Of a DNA stretch of 64,000 bases, positions 8,958 through 17,009 are shown in pieces. Where the stretch lies: NCBI RefSeq assembly GCF_000332195.1, contig NZ_KB235922.1, positions 1,547,902 to 1,611,901 of the forward strand, in the 5' to 3' direction. The translations under genes and the position numbers were made by a program. The DNA comes from Pleurocapsa sp. PCC 7319. GTDB taxonomy: Bacteria; Cyanobacteriota; Cyanobacteriia; Cyanobacteriales; Xenococcaceae. Numbering within the stretch: the stretch's first letter is position 1; the number at the start of each line of letters is the position of its first letter. Below the pieces are notes generated by a model. The model was given only the letters and a program-made list of their open reading frames with translations, was not told the origin of the DNA and searched no databases.

Positions 8958-9680
8958 ATGAGAAGTAGAGCTAGACGCAAAAACATTAGTTTAAGCCAAA
9001 ATTTAGATTCTTTTTTGGATATTTTGACTAATACCGTCGGGGTGCTAATGTTCATTAGTCTTTTTGTCACCCTGATTGCTACGGGTAGTAGACCTAAAAC
9101 CCAAGTGACTATTCAAACTCCTTTATCCTCTCCGACTGAAAAAGAATCTCTCTGGTTCGAGATTAAAAATAATCGAGTGAGCTATTTGGATCTTAGACAG
9201 GTCAGAAAAAAAGAACTGGAGTTATCAGGCAACCTGCCCAACTGTAATAAGCCCCGAGATAATGTCAGCGCCGCAGAGGCAATTATCAGTCAAAGTAACT
9301 ATCAGTCTTGTTTATCGAGCATTTTAGGTCGTCAGAGTAATTTTAGAGTCAATACCAAAAACTACGAAGTGAAGGCAGTAGACAATGGGGTATCTCTGAC
9401 CTTTGACCCTTTGTCCCCCAATGTTGGAGAAACAACAAATCAATTGACCTCTAAAGACTCTCAATTTAATCAGGTTTTGGCTAAGTCTAATTCCAACAAA
9501 GATTACCTAGTATTTATTGTCAGACCAGATAGTTTTGAGGCTTTTCGTACAGCTAGAAAACAGGCTTGGGCAGCCGGTTACGAGGTGGGCTGGGAGCCTC
9601 ATCCCCAAGATGCACCGATTAAAATTCGGACTATAATCGGTTCGGAACTTCCAGGTGGGAAGTCTATTGGAGTACAGTAG
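8958..9680 (+). CDS. ExbD/MotB-like partner with helix aspartate
   Basis: 240 residues. The N-terminus is basic (MRSRARRK), followed by NLDSFLDILTNTVGVLMF and a single membrane helix (about 19-44). Asp21 lies at the position expected for the proton-carrying Asp of ExbD/MotB; Asp17 is also present. The rest is exported or periplasmic by analogy. It includes two cysteine-containing stretches (NLPNCNKP and YQSCLSSIL), which could form a disulfide. The C-terminus, LVFIVRPDSFEAFRTARKQA then GYEVGWEP, repeats the motif of the preceding 154-residue protein, so the two are diverged paralogues. Together with the 476-residue channel protein they form a predicted three-subunit ion-driven complex of unknown job. 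Confidence 0.68.
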   Translation: MRSRARRKNISLSQNLDSFLDILTNTVGVLMFISLFVTLIATGSRPKTQVTIQTPLSSPTEKESLWFEIKNNRVSYLDLRQVRKKELELSGNLPNCNKPRDNVSAAEAIISQSNYQSCLSSILGRQSNFRVNTKNYEVKAVDNGVSLTFDPLSPNVGETTNQLTSKDSQFNQVLAKSNSNKDYLVFIVRPDSFEAFRTARKQAWAAGYEVGWEPHPQDAPIKIRTIIGSELPGGKSIGVQ

Positions 9681-9774
9681 CATTTAAGTTGCTCCAAAAT
9701 TAGAGCGATGAAGAATTAATATAAATGTATGGAGCCAGAGTTATACATATCTCGAACCAAAAACTGCTCAAACT

Positions 9775-10323
9775 ATGACGCTAACTACTTATAAATGGTC
9801 AGTTGAAGAGTATCACCTGATGATCAAAGCTGGACTATTAGAAGGTAAATCTGTTGAGTTGTTAAATGGTCAAATAATTGAAATGAGTCCAGAACGAGAA
9901 GAACATACTTATGCTAATGATGATGTAGCTCAGTTACTGAGAGAAAAACTACAAGGACTGGCTAAAATACGCGAATCTCATCCGATTACTTTAGATAATT
10001 CTGAACCAGAACCTGATATAGCAGTAGTTAGATTACCCAAAACTATTTATTCTCATCATCATCCTTATTCCCAAGATATTTACTGGTTAATTGAAATATC
10101 AAACGAGACTCTCAGTCAAGATTTGGCAGAAAAATCTCTTATTTATGCCCGAAATTATATTCTTGAATATTGGGTCGTAGACCTGGCAAACAATAAGTTA
10201 ATTGTCCATACTCACCCTAAAAATAATAGCTATTCTCAAATTGTTGAGTATATTAGTGGTACGATTTCTCCCCTAGCTTTTCCGGATATTAAGATTGCTC
10301 TAGAACAACTTTTATTATTTTAA
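9775..10323 (+). CDS. Uma2 family (DUF820) PD-(D/E)XK endonuclease-like protein
   Basis: 182 residues from an ATG. Typical Uma2 landmarks: WSVEEYHLMIKAGLL near the start, VELLNGQIIEMSPE, then SEPEPDIAVVR (metal-binding Asp), DIYWLIEISNETLSQDL (Glu) and YAR-NYILEYWVVDL. It belongs to the subgroup with the VELL-GEI/QI motif and differs from the member at 1658-2221. Its function is not established for the family. It ends four codons before the LapA-like gene, so the two may share a transcript. Confidence 0.87.
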   Translation: MTLTTYKWSVEEYHLMIKAGLLEGKSVELLNGQIIEMSPEREEHTYANDDVAQLLREKLQGLAKIRESHPITLDNSEPEPDIAVVRLPKTIYSHHHPYSQDIYWLIEISNETLSQDLAEKSLIYARNYILEYWVVDLANNKLIVHTHPKNNSYSQIVEYISGTISPLAFPDIKIALEQLLLF

Positions 10324-10335
10324 TTATTGCTAATC

Positions 10336-10569
10336 ATGAAAGCACTCGCTGGCTTATTAAATTCTTTACTCTTAGCAACTTGGGTTATCGCGATCGCCAT
10401 ATTTTCGATCCAAAATATTCAAGATGTTTCGGTAAAGTTTTTGACTTTGGAATCGATTACTGTGCCCGTTGGAGTTTTATTAGCTTTTTGTAGTGGTATT
10501 GGTATGATTCTGGGTTGGGTAATTCCCCTGTTGTTTGTGAGCAAAAGAAAAAGTCGTCGTAGTTATTAG
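10336..10569 (+). CDS. LapA-domain small membrane protein (DUF1049)
   Basis: 77 residues from the ATG at 10336; a TTG three codons upstream is possible but less likely. Two hydrophobic segments (about 3-22 and 40-63) frame the FSIQNIQDVSVKFLTLESITVPVGVLLAFCSGIGMILGW pattern seen in LapA/YciS proteins, where the NxxxVxxxF stretch lies between the helices. The tail is basic (SKRKSRRSY), so both ends are probably cytoplasmic. In E. coli LapA takes part in control of lipopolysaccharide synthesis; in cyanobacteria the role is not known. Confidence 0.75.
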   Translation: MKALAGLLNSLLLATWVIAIAIFSIQNIQDVSVKFLTLESITVPVGVLLAFCSGIGMILGWVIPLLFVSKRKSRRSY

Positions 10570-10633
10570 AACTTGCTTCGCTCAAACAAGCTATCAGCTA
10601 TCAGCTATCGGCTATAGGTGAGCTGGCATCTGC
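10570..10633. repeat. Short GCTATCA 7-mer array
   Basis: Three near-identical copies of the 7-base word AGCTATC (ending in a GGCTATA variant) lie between the LapA-like gene and the convergent Nif11-type gene. The same word recurs around 17522-17552. Confidence 0.7.
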
Positions 10634-10855
10634 TCAATTCCCCCAGTACTCTCCAGGAAGATCGTTTTTTTCAACAGTAACCCTGCCAACTTTCTTACCT
10701 GACATTCTCAATAATTCATCACCTGAAAATTCGAAACCAAGCTTTAGTGCTATTTGCGCAACTTCATCTGCAGTTGAGGAAGCGAGCACCTCATTTTTAA
10801 GTGCAGGTTCAGACTGCATTTTCTTTAAAAATGCCTCGAGTTGATCTAAAGCCAT
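10634..10855 (-). CDS. Nif11-like leader peptide family protein (orphan)
   Basis: 73 residues. The sequence MALDQLEAFLKKMQSEPALKNEV with ADEVAQIALKLGFEFSGDEL is the Nif11-type leader: an amphipathic helix that in RiPP precursors is read by a lanthipeptide or other modifying enzyme. A double-Gly or Gly-Ala cleavage site would be expected after the leader; here the C-terminus is short (KKVGRVTVEKNDLPGEYWGN), with no Cys and one Ser-Gly pair, so a modified core is doubtful. No LanM, radical-SAM or peptidase/transporter gene lies nearby. It could be a stand-alone Nif11 protein or a precursor served by an enzyme encoded elsewhere. Confidence 0.78.
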   Translation of the reverse strand: MALDQLEAFLKKMQSEPALKNEVLASSTADEVAQIALKLGFEFSGDELLRMSGKKVGRVTVEKNDLPGEYWGN

Positions 10856-10985
10856 ATTTGAAACTCCTATTCTTCCTAGCTACTCATCATACCATTCCCA
10901 CACTTTCCTGAGGCACCACCTAATTAATAATTGACCGTTTACGTACTTAAATAGTTACAATAAAGAAAAAATCGCCACTATAATT

Positions 10986-11375
10986 ATGGATGCAATTACT
11001 TATACTCAAGCACGCAAAAACTTCACTACGGTAATGAACCAAGTGTGTGAGGATCATGCACCAATTATCATTACTCGTCAATCAGAAAGCCCAGTGGTCA
11101 TGATGTCTTTAGAAGACTATAGTGCTATTGAAGAAACCATGTACTTACTAAGAAGTCCCAAAAACGCCCAACGACTTTACAAAGCATTAGAGCAATTAAA
11201 AGAGGGGAAATACCAACAACGGGAATTGATTGAAGTTGAGGGACGCGTCGCCGAAGGGCGCAAGTCCAATCGACTTGTTGAAGAAGACAAGACTGCTGAA
11301 GGGCGCAAGTCCAATCGACCTGTTGAAGAAGATACCCTAAAGGATACACCTTCGGATAAGGCTGCTGAAGTCTAA
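10986..11375 (+). CDS. yefM: YefM/Phd-type antitoxin with repeat-derived C-terminal extension
   Basis: 129 residues. The first ~85 are a full YefM: MDAITYTQARKNFTTVMNQV, then PIIITRQSESPVVMMSLEDY and YLLRSPKNAQRL, ending at the usual LKEGKYQQRELIE. After that come about 40 extra residues with two copies of EGRKSNR-VEED encoded by DNA repeats (copies start near 11245 and 11293). YefM binds and neutralises YoeB and represses the operon; the toxin-binding part normally ends at about residue 85, so the tail is probably neutral baggage. The toxin gene follows after 4 bases. Confidence 0.9.
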   Translation: MDAITYTQARKNFTTVMNQVCEDHAPIIITRQSESPVVMMSLEDYSAIEETMYLLRSPKNAQRLYKALEQLKEGKYQQRELIEVEGRVAEGRKSNRLVEEDKTAEGRKSNRPVEEDTLKDTPSDKAAEV

Positions 11376-11379
11376 ATCT

Positions 11380-11634
11380 ATGGACATAACGTTTTTAGAT
11401 GACGCTTGGCAAGATTATTTATATTGGCTGAAGACAGATAAAAAAATACTCAAACGCATCAATCAATTAATCAAGGATACTCAAAGAACCCCCTTTGAAG
11501 GCATTGGCAAACCAGAACCTCTAAAGTTTGATATGTCGGGGCTTTGGTCGCGCCGAATCAACCAAGAACTTCGCTTGATTTACCAAGTTCAGGATGAATG
11601 TATCATCATTGTTCAGTGCCGTTATCATTACTGA
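11380..11634 (+). CDS. yoeB: YoeB-type toxin, Txe/YoeB family ribosome-dependent mRNA nuclease
   Basis: 84 residues, the normal YoeB size. MDITFLDDAWQDYLYWLKTDKKILKRINQLIKD, GIGKPEPLKFDMSGLWSRRIN, ELRLIYQV and the C-terminal CRYHY are classic; the catalytic Glu (FEGIGKPE), Arg (WSRRIN) and the terminal His-Tyr pair are all present, so the toxin looks active. It cleaves mRNA at the ribosomal A site when released from YefM. It is translated from an ATG 4 bases after the antitoxin stop, consistent with coupling. A mobile inverted-repeat element begins 9 bases after its stop. Confidence 0.94.
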   Translation: MDITFLDDAWQDYLYWLKTDKKILKRINQLIKDTQRTPFEGIGKPEPLKFDMSGLWSRRINQELRLIYQVQDECIIIVQCRYHY

Positions 11635-11642
11635 TACAGATG

Positions 11643-11748
11643 TATAGCAATACGAACTTTTATTAGGACACTCATTACTCGTTACTCGTTACTCATTACT
11701 TACGAGTAATCAAATAAACTTGTCCTAACGTAACTTTGTACGGCTATA
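11643..11748 (-). mobile_element. TATAGC-ended inverted-repeat element, copy 1 (uninterrupted, 106 bp)
   Basis: Relative to the copies at 44512 and 48672 this one is reversed. Its ends read TATAGC on both strands, and the arms TTAGGACA/TGTCCTAA lie about 20 bases in. The terminal 28 bases of the two ends match at roughly three-quarters of positions. The centre is a short array of ACTCGTT/ACTCATT 7-mers. There is no coding capacity. It begins just after the yoeB stop codon. Confidence 0.7.
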
Positions 11749-11804
11749 TTTGCCGATGTTAGCGATCGCTCATCAGGACGGGAGGTGAATTTTTGACTAA
11801 CATA

Positions 11805-13202
11805 TTAATCTCTAAGACTTAATACCAAATTCTCAATATCTTTTACTTGAGTTGGCAACTCTGCTGTTAAAACTTCCGCACCAGAATTAGTTACTAAAAC
11901 GTCATCTTCAATTCTGATTCCTCGGACATCTTGAAACATTGCCAAACGCTCCCAATTAACTACATCTTGATATTTGGTGCGAAAATCAGGATTGTTTAAA
12001 ATTGCTGGCACTTGATAAAAACCTGGTTCAATAGTGACTAACATTCCTGGTTCCAATGGGCGGTTTAATCTTAAATAACCCAAGCCAAAGCGATCGCTCC
12101 TCGTTCTCCCTGGTTCATATCCTGCTAAATCTCCCAAATCTTCCATATCATGAACATCTAAACCCAGTAAATGTCCAATCCCATGAGGAAAAAATAAAGC
12201 ATGGGCATCCATAGCTACTAAATCTTCGGGATTACCTTTGAGGATTCCTAAATCAACTAAACCCTCAGCAATTACTTGAGCTGCCAATAAATGAATATCC
12301 TGATATTCCACTCCTGGGTAAATCTGAGCAATACAGCGATCGTGGGCAGCCAAAACTATCTCATAAATATCTTTTTGGGTGCTGGTAAACTTCCCTGAAA
12401 CTGACCAGGTGCGGGTAATATCTGCTGCCCAGCCGTTAGAAGTTTCTGCTCCGACATCAGCGAGCAATAGATCCTGTGGTTCAAGTTGATGATGATAGGA
12501 TTCATTGTGCAAAACTTCTCCATGGACAGTAACGATACTGTTATAGGCGCAATGCATATTATGAGCAAGAATTACTCCTTCCATTGCTCCACGAATTTGT
12601 GCTTCAGTTTTTGCCTGGAGAGTTGCTTGCATTCCTGCTAGATGCGCTTCGACTGATACGGCAGCAGCTTGGCGTAATTCCTGTAATGCTAGATCGTCGT
12701 GGTGCGATCGCAATTTAACAATAGCTTGAGCTAACTCCAAATCAATTCCTTCAATTTGATTAGCAAATGCTATAGAGCGGTTTAATAATTGACATTGCTG
12801 CTGATAAGTTTTCCAATCCTGTACAGCTATGGTAGCTGCATGATCTGTCTTAGCTGACAATTCAGCTAATGGATAAACACAATCTGCACCAATTGTGGCA
12901 CCGATGTCTTCGCGTTGAGGAGTTTCACCGTGCCACAAAGTCGCCTGGGGTGGCGGATTATCCATGAATAATTCTAACTTCCCCCTATCTAAGCGAATAG
13001 CAGCATTGATCAAAGGCAGTCCCGCAAAATACAAAAAGTGACTACTGGCACGAAAGGGAAATGTATTGGCGACAAAGTTTCTACTAATAGCATTACCAGA
13101 CCACAAGATAACCGGATGTTCAATTAGTTTTCCTAACTCAACTCTTCTTTGCTTGAGAGAGGCGGCAAGATTTTGGTCATTATCTGCTACAAGTATAGTC
13201 AT
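11805..13202 (-). CDS. pepP: Xaa-Pro aminopeptidase (aminopeptidase P family)
   Basis: 465 residues. The N-terminal creatinase-like domain (to about 170) leads into the M24 metallopeptidase fold. The two-metal ligands are visible in order: LLLADVGAE and WAADITRTW (two Asp), PHGIGHLLGLDVHD (His), TIEPGFY (Glu) and IRIEDDVLV (Glu). It removes an N-terminal residue when the second residue is proline. No signal peptide is seen, so it is cytoplasmic. Length and motifs are those of PepP rather than methionine aminopeptidase, which lacks the N-terminal domain. It is transcribed alone. Confidence 0.93.
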   Translation of the reverse strand: MTILVADNDQNLAASLKQRRVELGKLIEHPVILWSGNAISRNFVANTFPFRASSHFLYFAGLPLINAAIRLDRGKLELFMDNPPPQATLWHGETPQREDIGATIGADCVYPLAELSAKTDHAATIAVQDWKTYQQQCQLLNRSIAFANQIEGIDLELAQAIVKLRSHHDDLALQELRQAAAVSVEAHLAGMQATLQAKTEAQIRGAMEGVILAHNMHCAYNSIVTVHGEVLHNESYHHQLEPQDLLLADVGAETSNGWAADITRTWSVSGKFTSTQKDIYEIVLAAHDRCIAQIYPGVEYQDIHLLAAQVIAEGLVDLGILKGNPEDLVAMDAHALFFPHGIGHLLGLDVHDMEDLGDLAGYEPGRTRSDRFGLGYLRLNRPLEPGMLVTIEPGFYQVPAILNNPDFRTKYQDVVNWERLAMFQDVRGIRIEDDVLVTNSGAEVLTAELPTQVKDIENLVLSLRD

Positions 13203-13366
13203 GAATAATACTATTGATAGCCAATACAGTTAGTATAGATATTTAGACTAGCATTAGCATTATTGGGAATTCCCATTAATCAACTAATAATTACCGAATT
13301 TTAAGCTTTCCCACGACAATTTGCGACTATTAATCGTTCATTATCTCTCATTAATTTCCCAAAACT

Positions 13367-13771
13367 ATGGAGTCTCGATATTGGTCAATAGATCGCTTGC
13401 CTGGACTGATGCTCCGAGAACAAGAGTTGCTGAAGAGGAATAATATTACTGATACCAAAGAACTGTTAAACCAAACCAGTACACCTAATTCTCGACTGGC
13501 TCTAGCGAATCAGCTAAAAATGAATCTGAAGCAGATTAATAAATTAGTAGCGTTAGCCGATTTAGCCCGCTTACCTAGCGTTGGCTATCGATATTGCGGG
13601 CTACTTTTACATGCTGGCATGATTTCAGTAACCCAGGTTGCTCAAACTCCTTTTCATCGTCTACATCGTCAAATTGTTAGATTACAGGTAGCTACTCTTC
13701 AGAGAAAAGATCTATCGCCTCCCGTCGAGGAAGTAAGAAGATGGGTTGAAGAGGCAAGATTACTGAAATAG
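13367..13771 (+). CDS. DUF4332 family protein
   Basis: 134 residues from an ATG. The sequence WSIDRLPGLMLREQELLKRNNITDTKELLNQ, then DLARLPSVGYRYCGLLLHAGMISVTQVAQTPFHRLHRQIVRLQV, shows two helix-hairpin-helix-like segments as in DUF4332 proteins, which are widespread in cyanobacteria and probably bind nucleic acid or protein through this fold. No enzymatic residues are evident. It is divergent from pepP with a 164-bp AT-rich gap that probably holds both promoters. Confidence 0.75.
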   Translation: MESRYWSIDRLPGLMLREQELLKRNNITDTKELLNQTSTPNSRLALANQLKMNLKQINKLVALADLARLPSVGYRYCGLLLHAGMISVTQVAQTPFHRLHRQIVRLQVATLQRKDLSPPVEEVRRWVEEARLLK

Positions 13772-13820
13772 TTTTAGGTCTAAATATTAATCAGTAGATA
13801 CTAGTTAATGAATTATGCTG

Positions 13821-14123
13821 TTAATAGTTACGCGATAGATTATTATCACGACGATAGTTACCACCACCGCTACGATTATTTTCGCGAGGTCTGGCTTTAT
13901 TGACTTTTAATTCTCTGCCCATCCATTCTGCGCCATCTAAGCTTTCAATTGCTTTAGCTTCTTCGTCCTCACTCCCCATTTCTACGAAACCAAAACCTCT
14001 GGGACGACCAGTTTCGCGATCTGAAGGCAAGGATACTCTGGAAACAGTACCATATTCCTCAAAAACGGTCGTAAGATCTTCTCTAGTGACCTCATAAGAT
14101 AAGTTGCCTACATAGACTGACAT
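13821..14123 (-). CDS. RRM-type RNA-binding protein (cyanobacterial Rbp family)
   Basis: 100 residues when the ATG at 14123 is used. A longer reading from 14222 would add 33 residues that do not belong to the fold, and the ATG at 14123 has a good GGAGA site (positions around 14130-14136 on the other strand). A single RRM starts at once: SVYVGNLSYEV is RNP2 and RGFGFVEM is RNP1, with the aromatic residues that stack on RNA. The C-terminus is a short Gly/Arg/Asn tail (RSGGGNYRRDNN). Such proteins are cold- or stress-induced RNA-binding proteins in cyanobacteria; several localise mRNAs at thylakoids. The long 5' region may carry a cold-shock leader. Confidence 0.92.
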   Translation of the reverse strand: MSVYVGNLSYEVTREDLTTVFEEYGTVSRVSLPSDRETGRPRGFGFVEMGSEDEEAKAIESLDGAEWMGRELKVNKARPRENNRSGGGNYRRDNNLSRNY

Positions 14124-14412
14124 TGATTGTCTCCTAAAAACGAAAATTATTTTGAGATAAATATTTCGGAAGGAAGTCTGCCAATCTAGAAGTAGCCAAG
14201 AGGTCATAAAAAATTGAAACAAACACGCTTGCCGAATCGAAATCTCTATTTCCTAGTAGGTTAACACAGCCGGATTGAAAGGATTAATCTCAAGATTGAA
14301 AACAATGTTAAAAAATACAAAAATGTATAGTAGCTAATAATTTATTGATAACTAAATTACATTATTTAGATTGATTTAAATAACAATAAGTCTGTATTAT
14401 GGGATGTAATGT

Positions 14413-15786
14413 ATGATACAAAATAGAGTTAAACATAATGAACTAAGACAGTTAGTTCGCTCACAATTAGAATTATTGTTAGATAGTGGTAATTTAGAAG
14501 GGGCAAAATCGCTTTTAATTCCTGTACAACCAGTAGATATAGCTGAAGCGATCGAAGGTTTACCACAATCAAGTCAATTAATTGCCTTTCGTTTACTATC
14601 TAAAGCGGAGGCGATCGAAGTATACGAATATCTCAATAGTGAAGTTCAACAGTCTTTGATTCAAGAATTTAAGCGTCAAGATGTTTTGGATATCGTAGAT
14701 AAAATGTCTCCCGATGATCGCGCTAGAATGTTTGACGAACTACCAGCTAAAATTGTACGTCGTCTATTGTCCCAATTAAGTCCAGGAGAACGTCAAGCCA
14801 CAGCTATTTTACTAGGTTACGGAGAAGATACTGCGGGGCGTATTATGACTCCCGAGTATATCTCATTGAAAGAGAATTTAACTGTCACCCAAACTTTAGA
14901 AAGAATAAGAAGTCTGGCTAATGCTTCGGAAGTTGTTTACTATCTCTATGTCACTAATGCATCTCGTCAACTTAGGGGAATTGTCTCTCTAAGAGATCTG
15001 GTAATTACTCCGCCTGATACGACTCTGGGAGAAATTATGGCTCGTGATGTGGTTTTTGTCCATACCGATACAGATCAAGAAGAAGTAGCTAAAACTATTC
15101 AACGTTACGATCTTTTGGCATTACCCGTAGTTGATAGTGAGGAAAGATTAGTTGGGGTCGTTACTGTGGATGATGTCATTGATATTATTGAGCAAGAAGC
15201 CACCGAAGATATTTATGCCTTGGGAGGAGTTCAGTCTGATGGTGATAATTATTTTCAAACCAATTTATTAACTGTTGCCCGCAAAAGAGTCGTCTGGTTA
15301 TTTGTGTTGCTACTTACTAACACAGTTACTGGCGCAATTATTCGTTCTCAAGAAGAACTATTACAACAAGCAGTAATCTTGGCAGCTTTTATTCCTTTAT
15401 TAACTGGCACAGGAGGAAACGTGGGAGCGCAGTCTTCTACAGTGGTTATTCGTGGTTTAAACACCGAAGAAATTGACAATATGGGCACAGGAAAAGTCGT
15501 TTTTCGCGAAGCTAGTGCAGGTATTTTGTTAGGTTTAATACTGGGTACGATAGCAACAGTATGGGCTTATTTTCTTCAGGGCAGTTTAGCGGTGGCAATG
15601 TCTGTTGGTATTAGTTTAGTGGCGATCGCTCTTTTAGCTTCAGTTGCTGGTTCTGCCTTGCCATTTTTATTTCGTTCTTTTGGCTTAGATCCTGCCTTAA
15701 TGTCTGCACCTTTTATTACTACTGCTGTTGATGTTTTAGGTGTGCTAATTTACTTTAATATTGCCAGAATTATTTTGGGCTTGTAA
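14413..15786 (+). CDS. mgtE: Magnesium transporter MgtE
   Basis: 457 residues in the standard order: helical N-domain (about 1-135, with AEAIEGLPQSSQLIAFRLLSK and FDELPAKIVRRLLSQLSPGER), a pair of CBS domains (about 140-260, with GRIMTPEYISL and IMARDVVFVHTDTDQEEVA), a plug helix, and five membrane helices. The selectivity-filter region GTGGNVGAQSSTVVIRGL is intact. It is a Mg2+ channel gated by cytosolic Mg2+ through the N and CBS domains. It is convergent with the pentapeptide-repeat gene and separated by a symmetrical hairpin. Confidence 0.96.
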   Translation: MIQNRVKHNELRQLVRSQLELLLDSGNLEGAKSLLIPVQPVDIAEAIEGLPQSSQLIAFRLLSKAEAIEVYEYLNSEVQQSLIQEFKRQDVLDIVDKMSPDDRARMFDELPAKIVRRLLSQLSPGERQATAILLGYGEDTAGRIMTPEYISLKENLTVTQTLERIRSLANASEVVYYLYVTNASRQLRGIVSLRDLVITPPDTTLGEIMARDVVFVHTDTDQEEVAKTIQRYDLLALPVVDSEERLVGVVTVDDVIDIIEQEATEDIYALGGVQSDGDNYFQTNLLTVARKRVVWLFVLLLTNTVTGAIIRSQEELLQQAVILAAFIPLLTGTGGNVGAQSSTVVIRGLNTEEIDNMGTGKVVFREASAGILLGLILGTIATVWAYFLQGSLAVAMSVGISLVAIALLASVAGSALPFLFRSFGLDPALMSAPFITTAVDVLGVLIYFNIARIILGL

Positions 15787-15790
15787 TGAT

Positions 15791-15818
15791 AAATCATTGA
15801 AGTTCATTTCAATGATTT
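15791..15818. terminator. Candidate bidirectional terminator hairpin
   Basis: An 11-bp perfect stem, AAATCATTGAA pairing with TTCAATGATTT, with loop GTTCAT, lies exactly between the convergent mgtE and pentapeptide-repeat genes. Because the stem is bordered by A and T runs on either side it can serve both directions. The T-runs are short, so strength is uncertain. Confidence 0.5.
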
Positions 15819-16789
15819 CAAGGATGAATAGTCCCATCTGGCATGACAGTACCTTTCCAATTAATGCTACTCAAGATGCTACTTTTAAGGTTAACTCCTC
15901 TCAGATTAGCTCCTCGCAGATACACATCAACTAAACTGGCATTTTGTAGATTAGCTTTTTCTAGGTTGGTTTTGAATAATAACGCAAATCTAAAGTTAGC
16001 GTTTTGTAGATTTCCCTCTGCTAAATTAGCTCCAATAAGATTAGCAGAACAAAAATCAATTTTATTACCTTTTGCCGAGTTAGTTAAGCTCAACTGAGAT
16101 ATAGTTGCCATACTACTATTTCCTGTATCGGTATCTTTCAGAACTGCCCCAGCTAGTACAGCACTACGTAAATTAGCACTACGTAAATTAGCACCTTGTA
16201 GGGTTGCTTGTTCTAGATTCGATTGGCGTAAACTACTACCACTTAAATCAGCTTTGTTAAAATTGGCAGAAGTTAAATCGGCATTACTCAAATCAGCTTC
16301 GCTTAAGTCAGCTCGACTGAAATCAGCACCACTTAAGTCTACTCCTGTAAGATTAGCTCCAGCGAGATTTGCTCGACTAAGATTAGCTCCAGCAAGATTG
16401 GCGCGGCTCAGATTAACATTACTTAAATCGGCATCAGAAAGATCTGCGTCACGAAAAAAAGATTGGCTCAGATTAGCATTACTTAAATCTACTCGCGCTA
16501 ATGAAGCATTTTCTAAATTAGCCCAGCTCAAGTCCGCATTTGTCAGATCAGCACTAGTTAGATTTGCTCTAGCTAAATTACTTTTGATTAATCGAGCGTT
16601 ACTCAAATTAGCGCGATTCAAATTAGCTCCAGTAAGATTTGTACCACTAAAATTTGCCCAATCTAGTTCAGTTCTGCTGAAATCAATATTTTCCAGATCA
16701 ACTTGCATAATCTGGATCTGACTGAGATTAGCGCGACTAAAATCCCTGTCACCCTTTTGATAAAGCGATAATAGCTCTACTCCATCCAT
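15818..16789 (-). CDS. Pentapeptide-repeat protein
   Basis: 323 residues, almost entirely tandem A(D/N)LXX pentapeptides from about residue 15 to 300 (for example ANLSRANLAGANL and DLSEADLSNADL), expected to fold as a right-handed quadrilateral beta helix. The central repeat block pauses at roughly 200-230 (LKDTDTGNSSMATISQLSLTN) before resuming, which may be a loop or a hinge. No signal peptide or enzyme domain is attached. Functions in the family range from gyrase protection to scaffolding; nothing here decides. Repeats make the other strand look open as well, but that is a shadow. Confidence 0.92.
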   Translation of the reverse strand: MDGVELLSLYQKGDRDFSRANLSQIQIMQVDLENIDFSRTELDWANFSGTNLTGANLNRANLSNARLIKSNLARANLTSADLTNADLSWANLENASLARVDLSNANLSQSFFRDADLSDADLSNVNLSRANLAGANLSRANLAGANLTGVDLSGADFSRADLSEADLSNADLTSANFNKADLSGSSLRQSNLEQATLQGANLRSANLRSAVLAGAVLKDTDTGNSSMATISQLSLTNSAKGNKIDFCSANLIGANLAEGNLQNANFRFALLFKTNLEKANLQNASLVDVYLRGANLRGVNLKSSILSSINWKGTVMPDGTIHP

Positions 16790-16865
16790 TTATTTAAATT
16801 GCTGTTTTTATTTAGCTTGAGGAATATGTTTTTATAATTCCCGATCGCAACTCAAAAATAACAAG

Positions 16866-16992
16866 AGTTCGGAGTTCGGAGTTCGGAGTTCGGAGTTCGG
16901 AGTTTGGAGTTCGGAGTTCGGAGTTCGGAGTTTGGAGTTCGGAGTTCGGAGTTCGGAGTTTGGAGTTCGGAGTTCGGAGTTTGGAGTTCGGA
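16866..16992. repeat. GTTCGGA heptamer tandem array
   Basis: About 18 copies of the 7-base unit GTTCGGA with GTTTGGA variants run between the pentapeptide-repeat gene and dtd. The variants recur in a pattern, so the array probably grew by duplication of blocks longer than one unit. It resembles the short tandemly repeated repetitive (STRR) heptamers known in cyanobacteria. Confidence 0.85.
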
Positions 16993-17009
16993 ATTTAGAA
17001 TTAATTTTC

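Noticed and set aside
6908-9680. Zorya defence system
   Set aside because: ZorA-like and ExbD-like genes are present, but there is no ZorB OmpA domain and no ZorC, ZorD or ZorE gene.
15843-16721. Plus-strand ORFs opposite the pentapeptide-repeat gene
   Set aside because: Open only because the repeat codons on the other strand avoid complementary stops.
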